Shown: piece by piece, positions 8,899 to 17,318 of the stretch
Layout of the letters: the number at the start of each line of letters is the position of its first letter
How positions within the stretch are numbered: the first letter of the stretch is position 1
NCBI GenBank assembly: GCA_041741415.1
Contig: JBGSKC010000035.1
Location: forward strand, 124,001 to 188,000
Direction of reading: 5' to 3'
Length of the DNA: 64,000 bases
Source of the DNA: JANQTF01 sp041741415
GTDB lineage: Bacteria; Bacteroidota; Bacteroidia; J057
Made by a program: the position numbers and the translations under genes
The notes under the pieces: model-generated
The model's database searches: none
The model's input: only the letters and a program-made list of their open reading frames with translations
Told to the model about the DNA's origin: nothing

Positions 8899-10761
8899 AT
8901 GTTTCCTGAATACGATGTGATCGTGGTAGGCGCAGGCCATGCCGGTTGTGAGGCAGCCGCAGCCGCTGCTAACATGGGCATGAAGGTTTTGCTCGCAACC
9001 ATGAGCATGAACACCATTGCCCAGATGTCTTGCAACCCCGCGATGGGCGGTGTTGCTAAAGGTCAACTCGTGCGCGAAATTGATGCACTCGGTGGGTACT
9101 CTGGAATCGTCACCGACAAAACCATGATCCAGTTTCGGATGCTCAACCGCTCCAAAGGCCCTGCCATGTGGAGCCCGAGAGCCCAAAGCGATCGTGCTCG
9201 CTTCGCCGAAACCTGGAGACTCCTGCTCGAACAGACGCCCAACGTAGACTTCTGGCAGGAAATGGTTACTGGACTTGCCGTCAAACAAGGAAGAGTAACA
9301 GGCGTTAGTACCCAACTTGGACTTGAAATTCGTGGTAAATCCGTCGTTCTTACCAACGGCACTTTTCTCAATGGACTCATCCATATCGGCGAAAAGCAGT
9401 TTGGTGGTGGCCGCTCTGGCGAAAGAGCCAGTACAGGACTCACAGCCCAGCTAGAATCCCTGGGCTTCGAAAGTGGTCGCATGAAAACCGGCACGCCACC
9501 CCGCATCGACGGGAGATCCATTCATTGGGATCGCCTCGAAGAACAACCAGGCGACGACCTTCCAGGAAAATTCTCTTTCTCAGATACTCAGCCACTTACC
9601 CGCCAGCGTTCCTGCTACATTACCCATACCAACAACGAAACCCACGATTTGCTCAAGGAAGGCTTCGACAGAAGCCCCATGTTCAACGGGAGAATTCAGG
9701 GGCTGGGTCCACGCTATTGCCCTTCCATCGAGGATAAGATCAATCGATTTGCCGACAAAGACCGCCACCAACTCTTTCTGGAACCTGAAGGCTGGGATAC
9801 CATCGAAGTGTATGTTAATGGTTTTTCCTCTTCCCTTCCTGAAGATGTGCAGTTCAAAGCCCTGAGGTCCATTGTTGGTCTCGAGGATGCCCGCATGTTC
9901 AGGCCCGGCTATGCAGTGGAATATGATTTCTTCCCCCCTACTCAGCTCAAGCTTTCCCTCGAAACTCAGCTTGTCGAGAACCTTTTTTTTGCCGGCCAGA
10001 TCAATGGAACAACCGGTTATGAAGAAGCAGCCGCCCAAGGCCTCATGGCAGGAATCAACGCTGCCAGAAAAGTCCGGGAGGAGGATCCCTTTATCCTCCA
10101 GCGCGATGACGCCTACATCGGCGTTCTCATTGACGACCTCGTAAACAAAGGAACCAAGGAGCCATACCGCATGTTTACTTCCCGTGCAGAGTATCGGACG
10201 CTCCTCAGACAAGACAATGCAGACCTGCGCCTCACAAGCCTCGGGTATGAAATTGGGCTCGCTTCAGAGGACCGGTTCCAACGGTTCCAAATCAAGCGGG
10301 CTGCCATGTCGAGAATCATGGACCTGCTCGACCATGTCTCGGTTTCGCCTGACCAACTCGACAGCTACTTCGAATCTATTGGTAGCAGCCCATTGAAGCA
10401 AAAAATGAAGGCAGCTTCGGTCCTTACCCGCCCTCACGTCACTCTTCACGATCTGATCGGGCTGATCCCCGAATTGGGTGATTCTCTGAGAAATGAAACA
10501 CTCGAATCGCTGGAGCAGGTCGAAATCCAAATAAAGTATGCGGGTTACATCCAGAAAGAAAAAGATCTGGCCGATAAAATGATGAGGCTGGATACTATTC
10601 GTATTCCTGAAGAATTTGATTTCTCCTCCATCACTTCTCTCTCTGCAGAAGCCCGGGAAAAACTCTCACGCATGAAGCCCGGCAGCCTCGGGCAAGCCTC
10701 CAGAATCTCTGGTGTTTCTCCCGCCGACATTTCAGTGCTCATGGTGTTCATGGGAAGATAA
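8899..10761 (+). CDS. mnmG: tRNA U34 carboxymethylaminomethyl-modifying enzyme MnmG (GidA)
   Basis: A 620-residue FAD-dependent enzyme that, with MnmE, installs the cmnm5 group on wobble uridine of several tRNAs. The Rossmann FAD motif GAGHAGCEAA is at residues 11-20. CNPAMGGVAKG (the conserved cysteine-containing loop), GTFLNGLIHIGE, ESLGF..GRMKTGTPPRI, RYCPSIEDK and the GQINGTTGYEEAAAQG block are all present, with the C-terminal helical domain expected in MnmG. Location beside parS sites and near the candidate origin matches the origin-proximal position of gidA in many bacteria. Confidence 0.97.
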   Translation: MFPEYDVIVVGAGHAGCEAAAAAANMGMKVLLATMSMNTIAQMSCNPAMGGVAKGQLVREIDALGGYSGIVTDKTMIQFRMLNRSKGPAMWSPRAQSDRARFAETWRLLLEQTPNVDFWQEMVTGLAVKQGRVTGVSTQLGLEIRGKSVVLTNGTFLNGLIHIGEKQFGGGRSGERASTGLTAQLESLGFESGRMKTGTPPRIDGRSIHWDRLEEQPGDDLPGKFSFSDTQPLTRQRSCYITHTNNETHDLLKEGFDRSPMFNGRIQGLGPRYCPSIEDKINRFADKDRHQLFLEPEGWDTIEVYVNGFSSSLPEDVQFKALRSIVGLEDARMFRPGYAVEYDFFPPTQLKLSLETQLVENLFFAGQINGTTGYEEAAAQGLMAGINAARKVREEDPFILQRDDAYIGVLIDDLVNKGTKEPYRMFTSRAEYRTLLRQDNADLRLTSLGYEIGLASEDRFQRFQIKRAAMSRIMDLLDHVSVSPDQLDSYFESIGSSPLKQKMKAASVLTRPHVTLHDLIGLIPELGDSLRNETLESLEQVEIQIKYAGYIQKEKDLADKMMRLDTIRIPEEFDFSSITSLSAEAREKLSRMKPGSLGQASRISGVSPADISVLMVFMGR

Positions 10762-11028
10762 AATCGGGCCTGAGAATCGCCTAAAAAAAGGCTTCCCGGG
10801 CTACGGGAGGGAATAAAATCAAGAGAAGTGAATTCAGTCGGGGGTTTTGTATCAAAATTAGGATTTAATTAATTGGAGATCAGCTGATTAAATGAGATTT
10901 GCTTGCCTTAGAGAAAGGCTCGTTTTTGATCGATTCTCCTGCGAGTTTTTGATGGAAAAAGAAGTTTTTGGCCGGTTTTTCCTTCAAGTCAAAAAAACTT
11001 CTCACCTTCGCTCATCAAGCTCAATTCG

Positions 11029-11922
11029 ATGCCTGCTATTCACAGAGACCACTGCCCAGGTTGTCATTCTACTGACCTCTCCGAATTATTCCTTTGCCAG
11101 GATCATACCGTGTCGAAGGAAAAATTTGCCGTTTGGGCTTGCGCGAACTGCGGCGGCCGGTTTACTCAGAATGTCCCCGATGAAGCCAGTATTGGATCCT
11201 ACTACCAATCGGAGGATTACATTTCCCATTCCAATACAAGTCGAGGTCTGATCAACCGGCTGTATCAGATGGTGAGGACGTACACAGTAAAAAAGAAGGT
11301 AGAGCTAATCAAGCGCGAGTCCGGGAAGGAAAAGGGTAGCCTGCTGGATGTTGGCTGCGGAACGGGACAGTTTCTCGCTGGTATGAAAAGTGCAGGCTGG
11401 ACAGTTTCTGGCTTGGAACCAGACCCCGGAGCCAGGAAACTCGCAAGTGAAGCTGTTGGCGAAATCATCGAGGAGCCTGAAGGTTTGTTCGCTGATCGGC
11501 CAACAGTCGGGGTAATTACCCTTTGGCATGTTCTCGAGCATGTTCATCGTTTGCATGAGTACCTCGATCGGTTTCATGCGCTCCTCCAACCCGGCGGTCT
11601 GTTGCTCATTGCTGTTCCAAATTTTACTTCTGCCGATGCAACTCATTACGGAGCAGACTGGGCAGCCTACGACGTGCCGCGGCATTTGTATCACTTTTCA
11701 CCGGAAAGTATGGCTGTTTTAATGAGCCAGCACGGGTTTCGAATTGACCGGCATCTTCCAATGCCATTTGATGCGTTCTATGTAAGCATGCTGAGTGAGC
11801 AAATCCGACATGGAAAGCCCAGGCTGATTTCAGCATTTTTTGCTGGGTTCAGCTCTTGGTTGGTCTCGCGATCTAAAGTGGAGAGAGGAAGCTCAGTGCT
11901 GTATGTGATCAGGAAAGGGTAA
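11029..11922 (+). CDS. Class I SAM-dependent methyltransferase with N-terminal zinc ribbon
   Basis: 297 residues. The N-terminus has two CxxC pairs (HCPGCHS and CANCGG) consistent with a zinc ribbon, followed by the SAM-binding motif LLDVGCGTGQFL, the acidic strand end SGLEPDPG, and ITLWHVLEHV typical of methyltransferase_23 domains. The downstream LLIAVPNF strand completes the fold. This architecture is often found with glycan or lipid modification genes, but the substrate cannot be told here. The 267 bases between mnmG and this gene hold only low-complexity sequence and a weak hairpin. Confidence 0.87.
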   Translation: MPAIHRDHCPGCHSTDLSELFLCQDHTVSKEKFAVWACANCGGRFTQNVPDEASIGSYYQSEDYISHSNTSRGLINRLYQMVRTYTVKKKVELIKRESGKEKGSLLDVGCGTGQFLAGMKSAGWTVSGLEPDPGARKLASEAVGEIIEEPEGLFADRPTVGVITLWHVLEHVHRLHEYLDRFHALLQPGGLLLIAVPNFTSADATHYGADWAAYDVPRHLYHFSPESMAVLMSQHGFRIDRHLPMPFDAFYVSMLSEQIRHGKPRLISAFFAGFSSWLVSRSKVERGSSVLYVIRKG

Positions 11923-11958
11923 TTGGCCGAACCTAAGCCTTTCGTAAAAAAATGGGGC

Positions 11959-12867
11959 TCAGGCAAATTCTTCCTCCCAGCTTGTCCAGTAGATAGCGAG
12001 TTCATCGGCGAAGGAATCGGGGGAAGAGGAAAAGATTTTTTTTCCGAGTGGAAAATATTTGTGTCGCAGCTTGTCGCGAGATGCAGCGAGTGCATGGACA
12101 AGTTCAGCTTTGCCAGGCACCCTTCCCTGTAGCAGGCGGCCTTCCCGAATCGCATCTTCAATCACAGCAAGATCGTGGTCATCGCCGAGGAGATCGGAAA
12201 GCCGGTGGCATTCCTCTGCAAGGGGAGCAAGGAGTTGGGGCCAGCAATTGTTGAGCAGTTGAAGTTGGTGCCAAAGGTATTTAACCCTTTTTCGCCAGTC
12301 GTGAAGCGTGTGTGTATCCGGATGATCGAGAGAATCAGCGAGGCCTTGCTTTCCCTGGGCATAGATTTTTTGAACGCCAGGTCGCAGCCAGGCAAAGTCA
12401 CCCTGGGTTTCTACCCAGGCAGGAATAAGATCGAGGCCTTTTTCCAGCATCTCGAGAGCCGCCTGACGTTGGCGGTTTTGGCCGCGCATCTGGGCTCGGG
12501 CATCGGTTTGCCAGGTAGCAATTTCCTTCCTGGCGACTTCAACACTTCTGGCCAGGGATTTTCGGGGGAACCTAAGCTGGAGTTCATCGAGGGTCGTCTG
12601 CATAGCAGCCAAGTCTCTCAGTCCGGAGACCTGGCGGGCGGCGTCGCGCAGCGTTGCGTTAGCAGAGGCGTAAGTTTCTTCTCCCAAAGGCTGCCGCACC
12701 AGCCGGATAAGTGCGCGGGTTCTTTTCAGAGATTTTCTGCCCTGGTGAATACCTTGTTCTACCTGCCGGGTTTTGCGTAACTGGACAATGGCAAAAGCCA
12801 TTTCCTCTTGCCAGATTCGTACAATTTCTGCTGGTATGGGGTGCTTCCCTCGTATTTCGTATTGCAT
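11959..12867 (-). CDS. CHAD-domain protein
   Basis: 302 residues made mostly of helices with repeated basic/His motifs: GIHQGRKSLKRTRALIRL near the N-terminus, LHDWRKRVKYLWHQLQLL in the middle, and LSDLLGDDHDLAVIEDAI. These are hallmarks of CHAD (conserved histidine alpha-helical domain) proteins, which bind polyphosphate and are often linked to polyphosphate granules. No CYTH triphosphatase partner is fused or adjacent. It is the last gene of a minus-strand operon, 34 bases after mqnD. Confidence 0.9.
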   Translation of the reverse strand: MQYEIRGKHPIPAEIVRIWQEEMAFAIVQLRKTRQVEQGIHQGRKSLKRTRALIRLVRQPLGEETYASANATLRDAARQVSGLRDLAAMQTTLDELQLRFPRKSLARSVEVARKEIATWQTDARAQMRGQNRQRQAALEMLEKGLDLIPAWVETQGDFAWLRPGVQKIYAQGKQGLADSLDHPDTHTLHDWRKRVKYLWHQLQLLNNCWPQLLAPLAEECHRLSDLLGDDHDLAVIEDAIREGRLLQGRVPGKAELVHALAASRDKLRHKYFPLGKKIFSSSPDSFADELAIYWTSWEEEFA

Positions 12868-12901
12868 TCAACAAAACTACGAAAGAACCTGATTTCTTTG
12901 A

Positions 12902-13714
12902 TCAACTTTGAAAAAGACCCATCGCTTCGCCTACCTGAAGGAGCTCGGCTACGGCATTTTTGCCTTCTTCACCGAGGTTCACGGAAAAGTCGTTGACGTA
13001 AAGGCTGATGTGGGCTTTCATCACATCATCATCCATTTCCTGAGCATGAAGCCTGACATACGGCATCGCTTCCTCCGGATTGGCAAAGGCATGAATCACA
13101 CTTCGCTGCATGATCCGGTTGAGTTTGGCAATGATTTCCGGGCCGAGGGATTTTTGCGCCAAAATGGCCCCGAGTGGAATGGGTTTGTTGGTTCGTTGCT
13201 CCCAATGTTCGCCCAGATCCTGAATCAGTTGGAGACCGTACTGCTGGTAGGTGAACCGGTTTTCATGAATGATAACTCCTGCGGCGACCTCCCCACGAAG
13301 AATGGCAGGCATAATGTCGTGGAAAATATATTCTTTCTTGTTCTGCAGCCGTGGGGAAAAATAACTGAGCAGCAAATGGGCGGTTGTATTAAATCCTGGC
13401 ACAGCTACAGGGAGTTGCTGATCGATGAGTTGCTGAACGGTGAGGCGTTCTTTGGAGATCAGCAGCGGGCCGCAGCCTCGCCCCAAGGCAGAGCCAGCGT
13501 CGAGAAGCTGGTAGTGCGACCGCAGGTGTCCATAGGTTTGGTAGGAAACCTTAACCATATCCAGCTCTTGGCGGAGGGCCATTTGGTTGAGGTGGAAAAT
13601 ATCGGCCAGAACGAGCTCGAAAGAAAGACCTTCTGTGTCGATTCGGCCATGAACCATGGCATCAAACATGAAGGTGTCGTTTGGGCAGGTGGAAAACCCG
13701 AGTCGAAGTTTCAT
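12902..13714 (-). CDS. mqnD: 1,4-dihydroxy-6-naphthoate synthase MqnD
   Basis: 270 residues of the MqnA/MqnD periplasmic-binding-like fold. The N-terminal signature LGFSTCPNDTFMFDAM is characteristic of MqnD, and VKVSYQTYGHL, LGRGCGPLLISKE and VPGFNTTAHLLL follow. The enzyme converts cyclic dehypoxanthinyl futalosine to 1,4-dihydroxy-6-naphthoate, so menaquinone is made by the futalosine route in this organism. The other mqn genes are not in the window. It lies 51 bases downstream of the metallo-hydrolase gene on the same strand. Confidence 0.93.
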   Translation of the reverse strand: MKLRLGFSTCPNDTFMFDAMVHGRIDTEGLSFELVLADIFHLNQMALRQELDMVKVSYQTYGHLRSHYQLLDAGSALGRGCGPLLISKERLTVQQLIDQQLPVAVPGFNTTAHLLLSYFSPRLQNKKEYIFHDIMPAILRGEVAAGVIIHENRFTYQQYGLQLIQDLGEHWEQRTNKPIPLGAILAQKSLGPEIIAKLNRIMQRSVIHAFANPEEAMPYVRLHAQEMDDDVMKAHISLYVNDFSVNLGEEGKNAVAELLQVGEAMGLFQS

Positions 13715-13765
13715 GAATAGGGGAGTCGTGTCGTCAGCAAACGAAACGGAAGAGGCAGCACTTTG

Positions 13766-14461
13766 TTAGGCAAGCAAATGCGGATATCGACAGACCAGCC
13801 GCACATGGTTATCGTGGGGTTCATCTCTGGGGTCGCAATGATAGCCGAAGAGATCATACTTCTCGGCCTTTGGATTGAGGTCTTGGTAATAGCTGTGGAC
13901 GCCGTCAGTCTTATGGAAGGAGGTCTCGTGAAAAATCTGGGTCTTCTTTCCAGGTCGTTGGTCAAGATAATGAAAGAGCAGGTGAGGATCGCCCAGATCG
14001 CCGGAGTAAGCGAGAAGGTCGGTCTCAGATTCAAAGCAGTATGCCCAGGTCGGCATGCCTTCGATGTGTTTGCCGTATGTATCGATGGCTGTGATGCCGG
14101 GAACAGTTTCCATGGGAAAAAATTCCAGGTAGTTGAGGGGCTCGGTAAGGGAAAAGTGAACGTAATCGAGAATCATCTGCTGAAAAGCCAGGTTTGGGAC
14201 GAGGATTCGGGCTTTTCTGGGTGGGGAAAGAAAATACTTATGATGAAGGATCACAGAACTGAGGCTCCCTACGTGGTCGTCGTGGAAGTGGGTGATAAGA
14301 ATGTAATCGATTTGATCGGCGAGGTCCGTTTCCCGAAGGCGGCGATATACAGAGTTGCCACAATCGATGAGAATCTTTGTGCCCTGGAAGTCGATCCACG
14401 CGGCCGAATTCCCAAACTCGTAGTCAAACGCGCCGCCAGTACCTAAAAATTTGATCGTCAT
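13766..14461 (-). CDS. Metallo-beta-lactamase-fold hydrolase
   Basis: 231 residues starting at ATG 14461 (the frame extends 15 bases further to a TTG). The metal-binding motif is ITHFHDDHVGSL (HxHxDH). The preceding strand KILIDCGNS, a later SGDLGDP (metal-bridging Asp) and the final GYHCDPR segment are typical of RNase Z-like or glyoxalase-like members. The substrate is unknown. It is the first gene of the minus-strand operon with mqnD and the CHAD gene, and is divergent from yicC with a 171-base gap that could hold both promoters. Confidence 0.87.
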   Translation of the reverse strand: MTIKFLGTGGAFDYEFGNSAAWIDFQGTKILIDCGNSVYRRLRETDLADQIDYILITHFHDDHVGSLSSVILHHKYFLSPPRKARILVPNLAFQQMILDYVHFSLTEPLNYLEFFPMETVPGITAIDTYGKHIEGMPTWAYCFESETDLLAYSGDLGDPHLLFHYLDQRPGKKTQIFHETSFHKTDGVHSYYQDLNPKAEKYDLFGYHCDPRDEPHDNHVRLVCRYPHLLA

Positions 14462-14632
14462 GGAATGCAAAAACAAGTAATAAAGTTAGGCCTCGTCATG
14501 GGAATAAGTTACGAGAGAATTTGTAATTTCTCATTTTACCGGGAGATTCGTTTTCTATCTTGCTCACAAAAATGGATCGGTTCTTAAGACCGTACCTAAC
14601 TTGTTGATTGTGATCAATTTAACTTTTTTTCT

Positions 14633-15511
14633 ATGCTATTGTCTATGACTGGCTACGGCGCCGCCAGCCGCTCTTCTCAAAATTTCAAGGTCTCCATCGA
14701 ACTGAAATCCTTGAATTCTAAATTTTTTGAGCTGTCTGCGCGTCTGCCTAAGAGCTACGGGAAGTACGAAAATGACATTCGCAATACGTTGCTCAATCAA
14801 TTGAACCGGGGAAAGGTCTCGCTTCAGTTGAATGTGGAAGTACTCCAACCCGAGAAAAGAACGCTCAACATCAACAAGGTGCTGGCCGAGCGCTATCTCC
14901 ACGAGCTGCGCGACCTCGCCAACAGCCTCGGCATTAACCCTCAGATAGAGCTTGCCTTTCTACTCGAACTCCCCGAGGTGATTCCGACTGACCTCGACCA
15001 GGAAGATCCTGAAGAATGGGGCCTTGTAAAACTAGCTCTCGCAGATGCCATCAAAGAAATGATGGTGAGCCGGGAGGAAGAAGGCAAAGCCCTCGATCGT
15101 GACCTCGAGCGGGCTCATGACGCCATCCAGTCTGCCCTCACTGATATTGAAAAGTTAGCACCTGAGCGCGCTGCCGCCGTCAGAACCCGGCTTGGCCAAT
15201 CCCTGCAGGACCTTCGCGACCGGATTCAGGATGTGGACCCCAACCGCTTTGAACAGGAACTGATTTATTACCTCGAAAAACTGGACATCAACGAGGAAAT
15301 TGTGCGCCTCTCCCAGCATCTTGTCTATTTTACCGAACTCCGAAAAACAGGAACCAGCAACGGCAAGCAGCTTCAGTTCGTTGCCCAGGAAATGGGCAGA
15401 GAAATCAACACCATTGGCTCAAAGGCCAATCATGCTGGTATTCAGCGGCTGGTGGTGGCAATGAAAGATGAGCTGGAAAAAATAAAAGAACAACTCCTCA
15501 ACATTCTCTAG
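14633..15511 (+). CDS. yicC: YicC/YloC-family endoribonuclease
   Basis: A 292-residue protein with the family start MLLSMTGYG, followed by the conserved SLNSKFFELSARLP segment and the C-terminal block EMGREINTIGSKANHAG..VVAMKDELEKIKEQLLN. YicC-type proteins are endoribonucleases acting in RNA turnover. The family's usual length of about 290 is matched and nothing looks missing. The next gene starts one base after the stop, so the two are likely co-transcribed although their functions seem unrelated. Confidence 0.93.
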   Translation: MLLSMTGYGAASRSSQNFKVSIELKSLNSKFFELSARLPKSYGKYENDIRNTLLNQLNRGKVSLQLNVEVLQPEKRTLNINKVLAERYLHELRDLANSLGINPQIELAFLLELPEVIPTDLDQEDPEEWGLVKLALADAIKEMMVSREEEGKALDRDLERAHDAIQSALTDIEKLAPERAAAVRTRLGQSLQDLRDRIQDVDPNRFEQELIYYLEKLDINEEIVRLSQHLVYFTELRKTGTSNGKQLQFVAQEMGREINTIGSKANHAGIQRLVVAMKDELEKIKEQLLNIL

Positions 15512-15512
15512 C

Positions 15513-16553
15513 ATGAAAACAAGGTTTCGGGTAGGTTGCCTCTTGCTGGTCGTGTTCGCGGCCTGCACCGAAACCTTCGAGGTGAATGCGCCTTACCAGG
15601 ACATTTTCGCGGTGTATGGGGTGCTTGATCCGCACCAGGATACGCAGTATGTAAGAATTTCCCTTGCCTTTCAGCCCGAAGAAAACGCCTACGACCTGGC
15701 AAAAACGATCGACCTGTCGGTGCGTGATCTGAATGTGTCTCTTTCCGGAAATGGAAAAACCTACAGCGCCACCTTTGCCGATTCTATCCCCAAACGTACG
15801 GAAGGGGACTTTGTCCCATTTGCCGGAGCATATCGTTTCATCACAGCTGGCTCCGATCGACTCATCGCCGGGTCCCGGTATGAACTGCGCATTAGCCGGG
15901 AAGATGATTCTACCTTCTGGCTTGCTGCTGCTACCCGCATTCCACCACAGCCCCTCATCATTTCCCCTACCCGGTATGATTGGCAAGGGGAATACTGCCT
16001 GCCAATTGTAGATGTGGAAGATACTGTTTCTGTGGTTTTTAGGAAAAACGACAGGCCCGATAACCGAAGTTCGCATTTTGAGATCAGGTGGTTGTTGCGC
16101 TATGAAGTGGGAGGCGAACATCGCGAGTTGCAGACAATACCATCTCCGCCTTTCAATCGCAATGTTCGGTGTGGGAATGCCGGAAATGGGAATCTGTGTT
16201 TCAGCACGGGCAATGGATCGGTGTTGGAAGAATGGCTGACCAGTATTCCTTTGGCTTCTCAGGGACTAAATCCGGAAATTCGTTGTTCGCAAATTCCGAT
16301 TGAATTGAGCAGAGTCGCTGAGATTCAACTAACTGCCATGGATTCAGTTCTGGCTTCCTATATTTTGGCAAACGACCCGAGGGAGCTGAATTTAAACACC
16401 TACAGGGCTGAATTTACGAATGTGAAAGGATCGGTTCCTGCTGTTGGCATCCTTGGCAGCATTTCCTACGACAATGAGCCGTTCCTTCTCAGCCCCTGTG
16501 CAGAAAGCCGCCTGGGTTTTAGCACCCGGCCTGTTTCCCAAACCTGCCAGTGA
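15513..16553 (+). CDS. DUF4249-type outer-membrane-associated lipoprotein
   Basis: 346 residues. A basic N-terminus and hydrophobic stretch end in the lipobox VFAAC (cysteine near residue 18), so it should be a lipid-anchored envelope protein. The VYGVLDPHQDTQYVRISLAF segment and the later repeated beta-strand pattern resemble Bacteroidota DUF4249 proteins, which often sit near TonB-dependent receptors; none is adjacent here. Several cysteines occur in the C-terminal half (EYCLPI, RCGNAGNGNLCF, IRCSQ, SPCAES), which could form disulfides in the periplasm. Function unknown. Confidence 0.72.
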   Translation: MKTRFRVGCLLLVVFAACTETFEVNAPYQDIFAVYGVLDPHQDTQYVRISLAFQPEENAYDLAKTIDLSVRDLNVSLSGNGKTYSATFADSIPKRTEGDFVPFAGAYRFITAGSDRLIAGSRYELRISREDDSTFWLAAATRIPPQPLIISPTRYDWQGEYCLPIVDVEDTVSVVFRKNDRPDNRSSHFEIRWLLRYEVGGEHRELQTIPSPPFNRNVRCGNAGNGNLCFSTGNGSVLEEWLTSIPLASQGLNPEIRCSQIPIELSRVAEIQLTAMDSVLASYILANDPRELNLNTYRAEFTNVKGSVPAVGILGSISYDNEPFLLSPCAESRLGFSTRPVSQTCQ

Positions 16554-16665
16554 GATGCAGGATTTACTGTGAAAATATTTTTTCCCTTCCCGGCAAACCA
16601 GTCAAAACCTGCTTTGATTTGTATCGCGATGGAGGATGCTATCTCCCACGCCAACTTTGTTTGTC

Positions 16666-17265
16666 ATGTCATTGTATCGGAAAGTGAGGGCGGTGGAACG
16701 TCTGTTTGATCGGCTGGCAAAAGAGGAGGCAGCATTTTTGCGCCAGCAACCGCTTACCTGTCTACCCGGCTGTGGCCGCTGCTGCACCTACCCGGACATA
16801 GCCGCCACGCCCCTGGAGTTTTTGCCGCTGGCATATCACGCCCTGGTGGATGGAACCATAGAGCAACTTTACCAGTCGGTGGAGGGTGACCATAGGGAAT
16901 GTGTCAATTTCAGGTCCTCTGGTCCTTCCGGGAAAGGAAGCTGCGGGCACTACACAGGACGCGGGCTGATCTGCAGACTCTTTGGTTATGCAGCCAGAAC
17001 CGACAAAACAGGACAACCCCAGTTGATTGCCTGCAAAACCATGAAAGATGAAACACCGGAGCAGGTGCAGAGGGTAAATGAGTACCTGGAGCTGGGTGGC
17101 ACTATGCCAGTTGCGGCTTCCTACTATCGGTCCCTGTCAGCCATTGATTCTTCTATCGGTGGGGAAATGATTCCCATTAACCAGGCAATCCGGCAGGCGA
17201 TAGAGATCGTCATGGCTTACTATGCCTACCGGCCCAAACCACGGCGCCGGAATAAAGCAGTCTGA
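16666..17265 (+). CDS. YkgJ-family cysteine-cluster protein
   Basis: 199 residues from ATG 16666; a longer start at ATG 16636 is possible. The cluster LTCLPGCGRCCTYPD, with four cysteines, and later SCGHYTGRGLICRLFGY and IACKTM fit the YkgJ (CxxCC) family, thought to bind zinc or an Fe-S cluster. YkgJ proteins often start near the residues MSLYRKV seen here. The role is unknown; family members have been proposed as ferritin-like or metal-handling factors. It is followed 53 bases later by the secreted protease gene. Confidence 0.85.
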   Translation: MSLYRKVRAVERLFDRLAKEEAAFLRQQPLTCLPGCGRCCTYPDIAATPLEFLPLAYHALVDGTIEQLYQSVEGDHRECVNFRSSGPSGKGSCGHYTGRGLICRLFGYAARTDKTGQPQLIACKTMKDETPEQVQRVNEYLELGGTMPVAASYYRSLSAIDSSIGGEMIPINQAIRQAIEIVMAYYAYRPKPRRRNKAV

Positions 17266-17318
17266 GAATCCTGTTGGTTCATCTGGCTGGATTTGCCGGA
17301 AAATGCGTTATTTCCTGC

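Noticed and set aside
12908..13720. 270-residue open frame on the plus strand, opposite mqnD
   Set aside because: It mirrors the mqnD frame almost exactly; the minus-strand protein has clear family motifs while this translation shows none.
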